A stretch of DNA of 64,000 nucleotides from Nitrosomonadales bacterium (GTDB lineage Bacteria > Pseudomonadota > Gammaproteobacteria > Burkholderiales > Gallionellaceae). The notes beneath the pieces were generated by a model, which worked only from the letters and a program-made list of their open reading frames with translations, was not told the DNA's origin and did no database searches. The stretch is from positions 124,001-188,000 of the forward strand of contig JACRME010000016.1 of assembly GCA_016235045.1 (NCBI GenBank), in the 5' to 3' direction. The position numbers were made by a program, and so were the translations under genes. The number at the start of each line of letters is the position of its first letter. The first letter of the stretch is position 1. Of the stretch, positions 7,206-15,429 are shown one piece after another.

Positions 7206-8930
7206 ATGGACATGAATCGTCGCGAGTTCCTGCAGATACTGGCCATCGCTTCGGCGGGCGGTTTCCTGTTGCACAACAACGAAAGCCGTGCGGCGGGCAA
7301 TGCAGCGGGCATGTATGACCTGCCCCGACATGGCAACGTCAGTCTGCTGCACTTCACCGATACCCACGCGCAACTCAACCCGATGCATTTCCGCGAGCCG
7401 GAAATCAATCTCGGCGTGGGCGCGATGAGCGGCAAGCCGCCGCATCTGGTTGGCAGCGCCCTGCTCAAGCGTTTCGGCGTCAAACCGGGATCGCTCGAAG
7501 CGCACGCTTTTACCAGCCTTGACTATATCCAAGCGGCGCGCACCTACGGCAAGGTCGGCGGCTTCGCCCATCTCGCCACGCTGGTCAAACAAATCCGCGC
7601 CTCGCGTCCGGGCGCGCTGCTGCTGGACGGCGGCGACACCTGGCAGGGCACCGGACAGGCGATGTGGAGCAACGGTCAGGACATGGTCGATGCCTGTCTC
7701 GAACTCGGCGTGGACGTCATGACCATGCACTGGGAATGCACCTACGGCGCGCAGCGCATCAAGGAGGTGGAGGAGGGCGCGCTGCGCGGCAGGATGGAGG
7801 TGGTCGCGCAGAACGTGAAGACCACCGACTTCGGCGATGCGGTGTTCAAGCCCTACGTCATCCGCGAGATCAACACCATCCCGGTCGCGATCATCGGCCA
7901 GGCTTTCCCCTACAGCACCATCGCCAATCCGCGCTACTTCGTGCCGGATTGGTCATACGGCATCCAGGAAGAGAGCCTGCAACTCGTCATCGACGAGGCG
8001 CGCAAGAAGGGCGCACAGGTGGTGGTGCTGCTGTCGCACAACGGCATGGACGTCGACCTCAAGCTGGCCTCGCGCGTGCGCGGGCTGGATGCCATCCTCG
8101 GCGGCCATACCCACGACGGCATCCCGGCGCCCATTCCCGTGAAGAACAGCGGCGGCACCACGCTGGTGACCAATGCCGGTTCCAACGGCAAGTTCCTCGG
8201 CGTGCTCGACTTCGAGGTCAAGGCGGGCAAGGTGGCGGGCTTCCGCTACAAACTGCTGCCGGTGTTCGCCAACCTGCTGGCTGCGGATCCAAACATGGCG
8301 GCGCTGATGCAGAAACACCGCGCGCCGTATGAAGGCAAACTCGGCGAGAAACTGGCAACCACCGACGGCCTGCTCTATCGCCGCGGCAACTTCAACGGCA
8401 GCTTCGACCAGCTCATCCTCGATGCGCTGATGAAGGAGAAGGATGCGCCCATCGCCTTCTCGCCGGGCTTCCGCTGGGGTACCTCGCTGCTGCCGGGTTC
8501 GGACATCACCATGGAGGACGTGCTCAACCAGACCGCCATCACCTACCCCTATACCACGCTGACCGAGATGAAGGGCGAGCAGATCAAGACGGTGCTGGAA
8601 GATGTGTGCGACAACCTGTTCAATCCCGATCCGTACTACCAGCAGGGCGGCGACATGGTGCGCGTGGGCGGGCTGGAATACACCTGCGAGCCGAATGCTG
8701 CGATGGGCAAGCGCATCCAGGACCTGCGCCTCAACGGCAAGCCGCTGGATGCGACCAGGACCTACAAGGTGGCGGGCTGGGCGCCGGTGTCGGAAGCCGC
8801 GCGCGACGCCGGCGGCGAACCGATCTGGGAACTGGTCGCGCGCCATTTGCGTAACGAGAAAGTCGTCAAGGCGACCGCACCCAACGTGCCGAAACTAAAA
8901 GGTGTAACCGGCAACCCCGGCATGATCTGA
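7206..8930 (+). CDS. soxB: SoxB, thiosulfohydrolase
   Basis: A 574-aa periplasmic di-manganese hydrolase of the metallophosphatase/5'-nucleotidase fold that releases sulfate from SoxY-bound thiosulfonate. Metal-site motifs are visible: Asp-Thr-His near residue 50, Gly-Gly-Asp-Thr-Trp near 145 and Gly-Gly-His-Thr-His near 300. The N-terminus has a Tat-like Asn-Arg-Arg-Glu-Phe-Leu-Gln. ATG 7206 follows GGAGAAGG and gives that signal; an upstream in-frame ATG at 7137 would add 23 residues before it and is rejected. Last sox gene of the operon; no soxCD follows. Confidence 0.96.
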   Translation: MDMNRREFLQILAIASAGGFLLHNNESRAAGNAAGMYDLPRHGNVSLLHFTDTHAQLNPMHFREPEINLGVGAMSGKPPHLVGSALLKRFGVKPGSLEAHAFTSLDYIQAARTYGKVGGFAHLATLVKQIRASRPGALLLDGGDTWQGTGQAMWSNGQDMVDACLELGVDVMTMHWECTYGAQRIKEVEEGALRGRMEVVAQNVKTTDFGDAVFKPYVIREINTIPVAIIGQAFPYSTIANPRYFVPDWSYGIQEESLQLVIDEARKKGAQVVVLLSHNGMDVDLKLASRVRGLDAILGGHTHDGIPAPIPVKNSGGTTLVTNAGSNGKFLGVLDFEVKAGKVAGFRYKLLPVFANLLAADPNMAALMQKHRAPYEGKLGEKLATTDGLLYRRGNFNGSFDQLILDALMKEKDAPIAFSPGFRWGTSLLPGSDITMEDVLNQTAITYPYTTLTEMKGEQIKTVLEDVCDNLFNPDPYYQQGGDMVRVGGLEYTCEPNAAMGKRIQDLRLNGKPLDATRTYKVAGWAPVSEAARDAGGEPIWELVARHLRNEKVVKATAPNVPKLKGVTGNPGMI

Positions 8931-8951
8931 GACCGAGTGGAAGGAACGACC

Positions 8952-9458
8952 ATGAACAAGCTGCGTATCACCCTGTCATTGTTGATCGCATTGGCGCTGC
9001 AAACGGCAGTAGCCGCTGAACCCAAGAGCGGCATCAGCTACCACGACGTCAAATTGCAGATCGCGCGCATCCAGGTGGAGGACAGCGTCAGCTTCGACGA
9101 CGCGGTGGAATCGCTCAAGCTGCGCGCCAATCAGCACAACTTGAAATTCGTCGGTGTGAATGCGTTGTACAAGGAGATCGAGGCGCTCACCGGCCAGCCG
9201 TCCAAACGCATGGAGATATTCAATTTCTGCGACGGCCTGGCGGCGAACAGGATGCTCGCCGCGGATCCGATGATGATCGCCTTCATGCCGTGCCGCATCG
9301 CGATACTGGAAGACGCGCAGGGCAAGCGCTGGGTCATCTCGATGATGATGGACCTCGGACTGGTGAAGAAATTGCCCGCCGATGCGCGCATCAGCGCCGA
9401 ACGCGTGATGACGGCGATGAAAGACATGATGGTGGCGGCCAGCAAGGGTGATTTGTGA
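8952..9458 (+). CDS. Periplasmic DUF302 protein downstream of soxB
   Basis: A 168-aa protein with a signal peptide (cleavage near residue 22, Ala-Val-Ala-Ala) and one DUF302 domain with the typical Met-Pro-Cys-Arg-Ile segment and a downstream Met-Met-Met-Asp-Leu near residue 135. DUF302 proteins are often found beside sulfur-oxidation genes but have no established biochemical role. It starts 21 bp after soxB with GGAAGGA as ribosome binding site, so it is probably co-transcribed with sox. A second DUF302 gene lies at 58102. Confidence 0.8.
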   Translation: MNKLRITLSLLIALALQTAVAAEPKSGISYHDVKLQIARIQVEDSVSFDDAVESLKLRANQHNLKFVGVNALYKEIEALTGQPSKRMEIFNFCDGLAANRMLAADPMMIAFMPCRIAILEDAQGKRWVISMMMDLGLVKKLPADARISAERVMTAMKDMMVAASKGDL

Positions 9459-9540
9459 TTGCGGTGCAGGGCGGGTTAGCACAGCGTTTCGTCCCCGAAT
9501 GGGGGAACCCGCCGGATGGTCTGAAATTCAAAACCTAATT

Positions 9541-9636
9541 GCCACAGAGGACACAGAGAGCACAGAGAAAACAGATTGGAACCACCGAAGCTGTGCCTGT
9601 TGCCTTGCGCTCTGTGTACTCTGTGTTCTCTGTGGC
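9541..9636. repeat. Palindromic CACAGAG-type intergenic repeat
   Basis: Two 27-bp arms in inverted orientation, rich in CACAGAG / CTCTGTG, flank a 42-bp unique centre: left arm 9541-9567, right arm 9610-9636. It lies between the convergent DUF302 gene and MBL-fold gene. Repeats with this motif are scattered in genomes of many environmental bacteria; the mobilising enzyme is not in the window. It could fold as a long hairpin in RNA of either strand. Confidence 0.8.
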
Positions 9637-9687
9637 TAAAATGTTATTTGTGTTTCCACATGGGCATGACGTGACCGTCCTGCATCT

Positions 9688-10620
9688 TCACTCCCATTCC
9701 AGTTGCGGATACAGCAGCGCGACGTTGCGGCGGTTGACTGCGTCGAACAGCAGCCATTTGCCCTGCTCCGAGCGGGCGGCGGTCGGGATGGTCTGCTCCA
9801 TGCTCTGGCCCTGTTTGATGGCGTTGCGCACATCGGCCAGCAGGGTTTCGAGGTAACGCTTCTCGTCGTCGAGGGCGGCACCCAGCGCTTTGGCGGTGGA
9901 GCCGTGTCCCGCAACGAAATGCATTGCGGGGGTGGCGCGCAATTGTTCGATCACTTCCAGCCAGCCCTGAATGCTGCCGTCGAGGGAAGGCGTGCGCTCG
10001 ACGAACAGCAGGTCGCCGGTCCACAGGGTCTTGCTCGCCGTATCGAACACGCTCAGGTCGGCCGGGCTGTGCGCGACCGGATGGGCCGTGAGGCGCAGGA
10101 TGCGCCCGCCCAGATCGATTTCGCGCGAGGTTGCGACGGGCAGGGAGGGCGGGATCATTTCGGTTCCGGCGGCATCCTCGCCTACCCACTCGACCTGGTT
10201 GCGCAAATAGGCTTCCTTGCGCAGCGCCATGGCCTCGACCAGTTTGCCGTGGCCGATAAAAACAGGGTTATCCTGCTTGAAAGCGGCATTGCCGAGGGAG
10301 TGGTCGGGATGGACATGCGTGGTGATGACATACAGAATGGGCAGGGTGGAGACTTTGCGTATCGCTTCGCGCAAGCGCGAACCGGTTTTCGGCGAACCGC
10401 CGGTGTCGATCACGGCAATTCCTTTGTTGCCGACCACGAAGCCGATATTGCAGATGTCGCCGCCGTAACCGGCAGTGAGGTCTTTGTGCTCGCCGTGGTG
10501 GACGTAAATGCCGGCCGCGATTTTTTCGACCGGGAACGGTTCAGCGGGTGCAAGGGCGGGGAATAATAAGAACAGGATGAGAAGTTTTGGCATTTGTTGT
10601 GCAAATTTCAATAAAAACAT
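9688..10620 (-). CDS. MBL-fold metallohydrolase, SoxH / quinoprotein-relay type
   Basis: About 310 aa from the chosen start. A signal-peptide-like N-terminus (hydrophobic run ending Leu-Ala-Pro-Ala) precedes a metallo-beta-lactamase fold with the metal motif Thr-His-Val-His-Pro-Asp-His, a later Ala-His-Ser in place of the usual single His, Thr-Gly-Asp-Leu and a final Gly-His-Gly. The family includes SoxH and zinc metallohydrolases of quinoprotein systems; the substrate is unknown. Start is uncertain: ATG at 10620 or 10593 give a signal peptide, while a GTG at 10731 would not; none has a convincing ribosome binding site. Divergent from tusA. Confidence 0.72.
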   Translation of the reverse strand: MFLLKFAQQMPKLLILFLLFPALAPAEPFPVEKIAAGIYVHHGEHKDLTAGYGGDICNIGFVVGNKGIAVIDTGGSPKTGSRLREAIRKVSTLPILYVITTHVHPDHSLGNAAFKQDNPVFIGHGKLVEAMALRKEAYLRNQVEWVGEDAAGTEMIPPSLPVATSREIDLGGRILRLTAHPVAHSPADLSVFDTASKTLWTGDLLFVERTPSLDGSIQGWLEVIEQLRATPAMHFVAGHGSTAKALGAALDDEKRYLETLLADVRNAIKQGQSMEQTIPTAARSEQGKWLLFDAVNRRNVALLYPQLEWE

Positions 10621-10833
10621 ATTATTGTTGCGATGTGCCAGGCATTGAGGAAGCTTGGCGGATGTCGATGGCTCAAGCAGGAATTGCATAACCCGGATAC
10701 GAATAACACCAATGGGGTATCTGTTTTCCACTTATTGGTTATGGACGTTTGTATCGAGTATATTCCTATAATGCTACTCAGTTATAGTGCTGACCCGCAC
10801 TTTTTTTAAACAGTATGAACGAGGGAGAAAACC

Positions 10834-11061
10834 ATGAATTTCGATAAAGAGTTGAACGCACGCGGCCTGTCTTGTCCTTTGCCGATCGTGAAGACCAAGA
10901 AGGCACTGGCCGACATGACATCCAACCAGGTGCTCAAGGTTATTTCGACCGACACCGGCTCGGTCAAGGACATGGCTGCTTTTGCCGAGCAGACCGGCAA
11001 TCCGCTGCTGTCCACTGTTGAAGAGAACGGCGAATTCGTGTTTTACATGAAGAAAAAATAA
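10834..11061 (+). CDS. tusA: TusA-family sulfurtransferase
   Basis: A 75-aa cytoplasmic persulfide carrier with the Cys-Pro-Leu-Pro active-site motif near residue 14. In sulfur oxidisers TusA receives sulfane sulfur, often from rhodanese and DsrE2, and delivers it to DsrEFH/DsrC. It is followed 25 bp later by a dsrE2-type gene, the conserved pairing; the rhodanese gene of some rhd-tusA-dsrE2 loci is not here. A TATAAT at 10767-10772 lies upstream without a good -35, so the promoter is only suggested. Confidence 0.92.
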   Translation: MNFDKELNARGLSCPLPIVKTKKALADMTSNQVLKVISTDTGSVKDMAAFAEQTGNPLLSTVEENGEFVFYMKKK

Positions 11062-11086
11062 TTCAACCAACGACAAGGGAGCGAGC

Positions 11087-11557
11087 ATGGCAAACAAGAA
11101 AATGGCGATCATCGCCACCAAAGGCACACTGGACATGGCGTATCCGCCGTTCATCCTGGCTTCGACCGCGGCCGCACTGGGCTACGACGTACAGGTGTTC
11201 TTCACCTTCTACGGCCTGCAACTGCTGCGCAAGGATCTTTCCAACGTCATGATCAGCCCGCTGGCAAACCCGGCGATGCCGATGCCGGTGCCGATGCCGG
11301 TGATGGTGCAGATGCTGCCGGGCATGGAATCGATGGCGACCATGATGATGAAGCAGAAACTCAAGAAGCATGGCGTCGCCTCGCTGACCGAACTGCGCGA
11401 CCTGTGCCTGGAAGCGGACGTGAAATTCATCGCCTGCCAGATGACTGTCGACCTGTTCGAGTTCGACAAGAGTGAGTTCATCGACAACGTCGAGTACGGC
11501 GGCGCCGCGACCTTCATGGGTTTTGCCGGAGACACCGATATCTGTCTGTTCGTTTAA
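11087..11557 (+). CDS. dsrE2: DsrE2-like sulfur-relay protein
   Basis: A 156-aa DsrE/DsrF-fold protein. The Pro-Met-Pro-rich loop (residues 63-72), the Met-rich segment after it and the Cys in Ala-Cys-Gln-Met-Thr near residue 121 are characteristic of the DsrE2 group, which can bind sulfur and pairs with TusA in sulfur oxidisers. Likely role: membrane-proximal transfer of sulfane sulfur to TusA. It begins 25 bp after tusA. A membrane-inserting hydrophobic stretch (Val-Phe-Phe-Thr-Phe-Tyr-Gly region) is short, so membrane location is uncertain. Confidence 0.85.
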   Translation: MANKKMAIIATKGTLDMAYPPFILASTAAALGYDVQVFFTFYGLQLLRKDLSNVMISPLANPAMPMPVPMPVMVQMLPGMESMATMMMKQKLKKHGVASLTELRDLCLEADVKFIACQMTVDLFEFDKSEFIDNVEYGGAATFMGFAGDTDICLFV

Positions 11558-11624
11558 GTTTGAGGTAGTTGCAACGGGAGACGCCAACGTGGCGCCTTTA
11601 ATTAACTGTCAGGGAGAGTGAAGC

Positions 11625-13067
11625 ATGAGAATTAATAGAATAGCAGCTTCGTTGTTTTCGTTGGGCATGGTGGCTTCGCCATTCGCCTTTGCCACCAACG
11701 GCATGAATCTTGAAGGGTATGGCCCCGTCGCGGAAGCGATGGGCGGTGCTTCCATGGCCTACGACAACGGCACGGCCGCTGTCATGAACAACCCGGCCAC
11801 CTTGGGCTTGATGAAGGAAGACGTGCATTTCGATGCTGCCCTGGGCGTTCTTGCTCCCAGCATTAAAGCGAAGATGCCCGGCGCATCGGCAGATTCCTCT
11901 GCAACCGCTTTCTACATGCCTGCCGTGGGTTACGCCCGCAAGTCGGGACAATGGGTGTACGGCGCTGCCGTCTTTTCTCAAGGCGGCATGGGCACGGAAT
12001 ATGATTCCAACTCCTTCATGGCGGCAGGAACCGGCGAGAAGGTGCGTTCGGAAGTGGGCGTCGGTCGCTTCATCGTTCCGCTGGTCTACAAGCCAAATGA
12101 CCAGGTGACAGTCGGCGGCAGTCTGGATTTCGTCTGGGCGGGTATGGATCTGAAAATGGCGCTGTCGGGCGCGCAATTCGGGGATATGGTGGCTGGACTG
12201 GGCGGTACTCAAACCTACGGCGCCGTCAGCGGCTCCATGGCTGACACCCTGGTAGGCGCATTTACCGTACCGCAAGCAGCGTGCGGCGGGGTGCCTTGCC
12301 TGTCGACGATGAACTGGGCGCGTGTGGATTTCTCCAACAGCAGCGCTTTCACCGGCCAGGCCAAGGGTAACGGTTCCGCCTTCAAGCTGGGCGGCACCTA
12401 CAAAGTCAACGAGCAACTGACTTTGGGTGCGACATTCCACAGCAAGACCTCTCTGGGCGATCTCACGACTACCGGCGCTTCGATGGCGATGAACGTCACA
12501 GGTCCGGCAACAATGGGTACTCCCACCACAATCACAGTAAACGGCAGTGTTGCGGTCAAGAATTTCCAGTGGCCGCAAACGTTTGCTTTTGGCGCTGCTT
12601 ACCAGGCCAACGACCAATTGCTGTTGGTCGCGGACTTCAAGCGCATCGGCTGGAAGGATGTCATGAAGAACTTCAGCATGACCTTTACAGCCAATTCTGC
12701 GCAGGATGATCCAAGCGCAACCGCGTTTGGTCTGGGCGGGCAAGTGGTGAACATGTCGCTGAACCAGAATTGGGATGACCAGAACGTGATCCAATTGGGC
12801 GGCGCTTACAAGTCGTCCGATGCGCTGACCCTGCGTGCCGGTCTCAATATGGCCAACAATCCGGTTCCGGACAAATACATGCACCCCTTGTTCCCGGCGA
12901 TCGCCAAGAACCACCTGACCCTGGGCGCGGGCTACGCTATCAGCAGCAATTCCAAGGTTGACTTCTCGTATGTCTATGTGCCCACGGTGACTGCCACCAA
13001 TGGCTCGGGCATATCGGTAGATTTCGCCGGATACAGCGCCCAACTGCTCTACGCTTACATGTACTGA
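11625..13067 (+). CDS. FadL/OmpP1-family outer-membrane protein
   Basis: A 480-aa beta-barrel protein with a signal peptide (cleavage near residue 23, Ala-Phe-Ala) and the start of the mature chain in the FadL style: Thr-Asn-Gly-Met-Asn-Leu-Glu-Gly-Tyr-Gly, then an Asn-Pro-Ala-Thr segment. The C-terminus alternates hydrophobic residues and ends in an aromatic, as barrel proteins do. FadL proteins pass hydrophobic compounds. Following tusA-dsrE2 by 67 bp and preceding a strong terminator, it may be the last gene of a sulfur-uptake unit, for example for polysulfide or organic sulfur; that role is inference. Confidence 0.85.
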   Translation: MRINRIAASLFSLGMVASPFAFATNGMNLEGYGPVAEAMGGASMAYDNGTAAVMNNPATLGLMKEDVHFDAALGVLAPSIKAKMPGASADSSATAFYMPAVGYARKSGQWVYGAAVFSQGGMGTEYDSNSFMAAGTGEKVRSEVGVGRFIVPLVYKPNDQVTVGGSLDFVWAGMDLKMALSGAQFGDMVAGLGGTQTYGAVSGSMADTLVGAFTVPQAACGGVPCLSTMNWARVDFSNSSAFTGQAKGNGSAFKLGGTYKVNEQLTLGATFHSKTSLGDLTTTGASMAMNVTGPATMGTPTTITVNGSVAVKNFQWPQTFAFGAAYQANDQLLLVADFKRIGWKDVMKNFSMTFTANSAQDDPSATAFGLGGQVVNMSLNQNWDDQNVIQLGGAYKSSDALTLRAGLNMANNPVPDKYMHPLFPAIAKNHLTLGAGYAISSNSKVDFSYVYVPTVTATNGSGISVDFAGYSAQLLYAYMY

Positions 13068-13103
13068 GCAGGGCAAGCCTGAAGGTATCTCCGATACCAA
13101 ATG

Positions 13104-13140
13104 AAAATGGCTGACGAAGAAATTCGTCAGCCATTTTTTT
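13104..13140. terminator. Strong bidirectional terminator after the FadL-type gene
   Basis: A perfect stem of at least 13 bp (AATGGCTGACGAA with TTCGTCAGCCATT) and a 4-nt loop, with A-run before and T-run after, ends transcription from both directions. Confidence 0.92.
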
Positions 13141-13173
13141 GTTTACTGCTGGCATGAATCCGGCTAAGCCGAA

Positions 13174-13270
13174 CATTCCCTCCCCCTTGCAGGGGTTAGG
13201 GAGGGGGTAGAAGCGCTCCGATCCACAACTCTACCCCCATCCCGGCCTTCCCCCTGCAAGGGGGAAGGAG
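13174..13270. repeat. REPIN-like palindromic repeat
   Basis: Two inverted arms, each built around CCCTCCCCCTTGCAGGGG-type sequence (about 13174-13210 and 13230-13270), flank a short centre. This GC-rich extragenic palindrome resembles REP doublets common in beta- and gammaproteobacteria. It lies between the terminator of the FadL-type gene and the end of the TauD-like gene. With the terminator it fills most of the 302-bp gap 13068-13369; the rest (13271-13369) shows nothing I can name. Confidence 0.75.
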
Positions 13271-13369
13271 CGGGTTCGCTCCAATGGATTTTTTGGCATG
13301 AATGTAGACTGGCGAGTAGAAGCTGCGCGAACCTGGGAATGTAGGGTCGGCACCAAATACGTGCTCACC

Positions 13370-14242
13370 TTATGAGAGGATGCGGTCCAGATACCGGGCT
13401 CGATACAGCAAACGCGGCGGATGGGCTGAGTTGTCGCTGAAGGCGGAGCGGTCATGCAGCACGTTGTTGCACAGCAACCCCATGCCGGGTTCGAGGCGCG
13501 CCTTGAAGATGTGCGGCGTGGCGGATGCCAGCAATTTCTCCAGCGCTGCGACTGCGGCTTGCGTCGCGGCATCCTGTTTCCAGGCGATGCTGCGGGTGCG
13601 GGCGGTATAGCGCATATGCAGGTTGCCATCGGCATCCAGCGAAAACACCGGGCCGCTTTGCGCGGCGCGCACGCCGTCGGTCTCGTCCACCCGTTCCGGT
13701 ATGGTCATCGCATCCGGTTGCATCAGCGCCCGGATATGCTGCGGGTTTTCATCGCGCAGCAGCAGGTAAGCCATTTCGTGGTCCATCAGCCGGTTTTCGC
13801 CGCCGCTGGCTGCGTTGCGCACGCAATGCAGCACCATGGCGCGTATCTCGCGCTCCGGCGGGTTGTAATAGCCGTCGGAGTGCCACTTGATCGGGCGGTC
13901 GGTGTAGGGGATGTAGTGCTGGCGCGTGCCGTTGTCGAACACGCGAATCTCCGAGACGCCGTCTTCGCCCGCCAGCCAGTTGGCATCCAGATGCACCAGT
14001 CCGAACTGGGCGCCCAGCAGGCGCGGGATGTCGGTGTCGGCCTCGTGCACCGGGCTGGCGTAGATCGCCATGTTGCAGCGGTGGATGCGCTCGGCGAGGG
14101 CGGCGTGTTCGTTGGGGCTGAGCTGGCGCGGGTCGCGCACTTCGACAACGAGTTCGCTTACCGAGGTTGGGGCGGCGGACAGTTTCCGGTCCCGCCAGCG
14201 CAGGAAACTTTCCGCATCGTTCAAATCGAACTGATTGATCAT
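13370..14242 (-). CDS. TauD/TfdA-family Fe(II)/2-oxoglutarate-type dioxygenase
   Basis: A 290-aa cytoplasmic protein. The iron-binding His-x-Asp is visible in Trp-His-Ser-Asp-Gly-Tyr-Tyr near residue 131, the distal His in Asn-Val-Leu-His-Asp-Arg near residue 263, and an Arg in the C-terminal Pro-Arg-Leu-Leu-Tyr-Arg segment fits the co-substrate site. Family members oxidise taurine, sulfonates, herbicides and other small molecules, so substrate cannot be told. It starts directly after the stop of the preceding 198-aa gene and is last in the six-gene operon with tandem TusA and a DsrC paralogue, which suggests a sulfur-linked substrate. That link is inference. Confidence 0.83.
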   Translation of the reverse strand: MINQFDLNDAESFLRWRDRKLSAAPTSVSELVVEVRDPRQLSPNEHAALAERIHRCNMAIYASPVHEADTDIPRLLGAQFGLVHLDANWLAGEDGVSEIRVFDNGTRQHYIPYTDRPIKWHSDGYYNPPEREIRAMVLHCVRNAASGGENRLMDHEMAYLLLRDENPQHIRALMQPDAMTIPERVDETDGVRAAQSGPVFSLDADGNLHMRYTARTRSIAWKQDAATQAAVAALEKLLASATPHIFKARLEPGMGLLCNNVLHDRSAFSDNSAHPPRLLYRARYLDRILS

Positions 14243-14839
14243 TCAATCCCCGCCAGAGGAGGCACGCCGACGCGGTTTTTTCGGTTCCTCTTCGTTTAAA
14301 CCGCGCAGTGTCTTTTCCACCATTTTGACCGCTTCCGGCGCCTCGAAACTGATCATCGGGTCGATGATCCAGTTGGCGTCTTCCCCGGTCATGACCTCGC
14401 CGATGCAAAAGGCGAGGTAGCGGTAGAACCCGTAATCCGGGCCGTTTTCGTCGTAGCCGAAATCGGCATACTCGCCGGCGCGATGGTTGAGCAGGTCGAT
14501 GAAGCGCTGTTTGCATTGTTTGAGGCCTTCGCCGAGCAGTCGGCTACGGTTCTCGGCGTAGGTCTCGCCCACGCGGTTCGCCAGGTTGCCGGTAAAAACT
14601 AGGCGGTCTTCTGCCGAAAGCTGGCGGTGGGCGATGCGGTCGGCGACCAGGATGAGGAACAGCAGGAATTCCGCGAGGAAATCGAGGTATTGCGGGCCGA
14701 CCTCGATCTCGAATTTCGCTTTGCGCGTGTTCTTGAGCGCGTTATCGGCGATGCGCGAGACCGTGAACGACAGCGCATCCGAAATCTCTTGCGGAGAACG
14801 TTCGCGGCCTTCCTTGAACCAGTTGCTTTTGATGCGCAA
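14243..14839 (-). CDS. Uncharacterised 198-aa protein in the TusA-TauD operon
   Basis: I do not recognise a family. The protein appears mostly helical, with a leucine-rich amphipathic region at residues 50-70, two tyrosine/aspartate-rich turns near 120-140, and a basic disordered tail of Lys-Pro-Arg-Arg-Arg type. There is no signal peptide. Start is TTG at 14839 with AAAGG 7-8 bp upstream; no alternative ATG is in frame upstream. It lies 3 bp after the tandem tusA gene and touches the TauD-like gene, so it is translated in the same unit and may partner either protein. Confidence 0.75.
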   Translation of the reverse strand: MRIKSNWFKEGRERSPQEISDALSFTVSRIADNALKNTRKAKFEIEVGPQYLDFLAEFLLFLILVADRIAHRQLSAEDRLVFTGNLANRVGETYAENRSRLLGEGLKQCKQRFIDLLNHRAGEYADFGYDENGPDYGFYRYLAFCIGEVMTGEDANWIIDPMISFEAPEAVKMVEKTLRGLNEEEPKKPRRRASSGGD

Positions 14840-14842
14840 TGC

Positions 14843-15316
14843 TCAACCTTTGCGAACGTAGAACTCGTGCACACCGGCACCCGCTTCGATAGTCTCGAGC
14901 AAGGTCATGCCGGTGGCGGAGGCCCAGCCGCCGATGTCGGATTGCACGCCCGGACAATCGCTGATCAGTTTCAGAATCTCGCCGTTTTGCATGCCGTTCA
15001 GCAGTTTCTTGGCTTCGACGATGGGGCCGGGGCAGACGGCGCCGCGGATGTCCAGCGTGACGTTGGCGTTGAGCGCATGTCCCATGCCTTTCTGAATGTG
15101 GTAGCCGGTTCCGCCGCCGGGCATTTTCTCCGTCTTCAAAATCTGGTTGCCGGTTTGCTTTGCCCAGGCGAACAGGTCATCCGGCGTGCCGGGACAGTCA
15201 GACACCAGCAGCAGCACCTGTCCGGAGGAAAGTTCATCCATCATGCGTTTGGCGCCGATCAGCGGCCGCGGGCAAGAAAGTCCCTTCATGTCCAGAACAA
15301 CGTTGACCATATCCAT
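14843..15316 (-). CDS. Tandem TusA-domain sulfurtransferase
   Basis: A 157-aa protein made of two TusA domains in one chain. Domain 1 (about 5-78) has Cys-Pro-Arg-Pro near residue 15; domain 2 (about 86-157) has Cys-Pro-Gly-Pro near residue 95. Both retain the persulfide-carrying cysteine. Each domain also has an additional Ser-Asp-Cys-Pro-Gly segment (near residues 40 and 123), giving four cysteines in symmetric positions. TusA is normally a single 75-80 aa domain. ATG 15316 has AAGGAG 6 bp upstream. Likely a cytoplasmic sulfur carrier or intramolecular relay; partner unknown. Confidence 0.88.
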   Translation of the reverse strand: MDMVNVVLDMKGLSCPRPLIGAKRMMDELSSGQVLLLVSDCPGTPDDLFAWAKQTGNQILKTEKMPGGGTGYHIQKGMGHALNANVTLDIRGAVCPGPIVEAKKLLNGMQNGEILKLISDCPGVQSDIGGWASATGMTLLETIEAGAGVHEFYVRKG

Positions 15317-15429
15317 TTGTTTCTCCTTATAACCAGATAGTTGCTGGCATTTCTTGCTGATTTGCTCGAATGGCTGGTTTTGGCAGGATCGGGGGTTATG
15401 CCGAACTGTCAGCTCTCCGATCCTGATTT

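Noticed and set aside
11265-11310. Tandem ATGCCG/GTGCCG hexamers in the dsrE2-like gene
   Set aside because: They encode the Pro-Met-Pro loop that I know as a usual feature of DsrE2 proteins, so this is not a novel repeat.
15385-15425. CAGGATCGG / CCGATCCTG inverted repeat between the cysteine-less dsrC gene and tandem tusA
   Set aside because: The 23-nt or so loop and absence of a T-run do not support a terminator; could be chance, so not listed as a feature.
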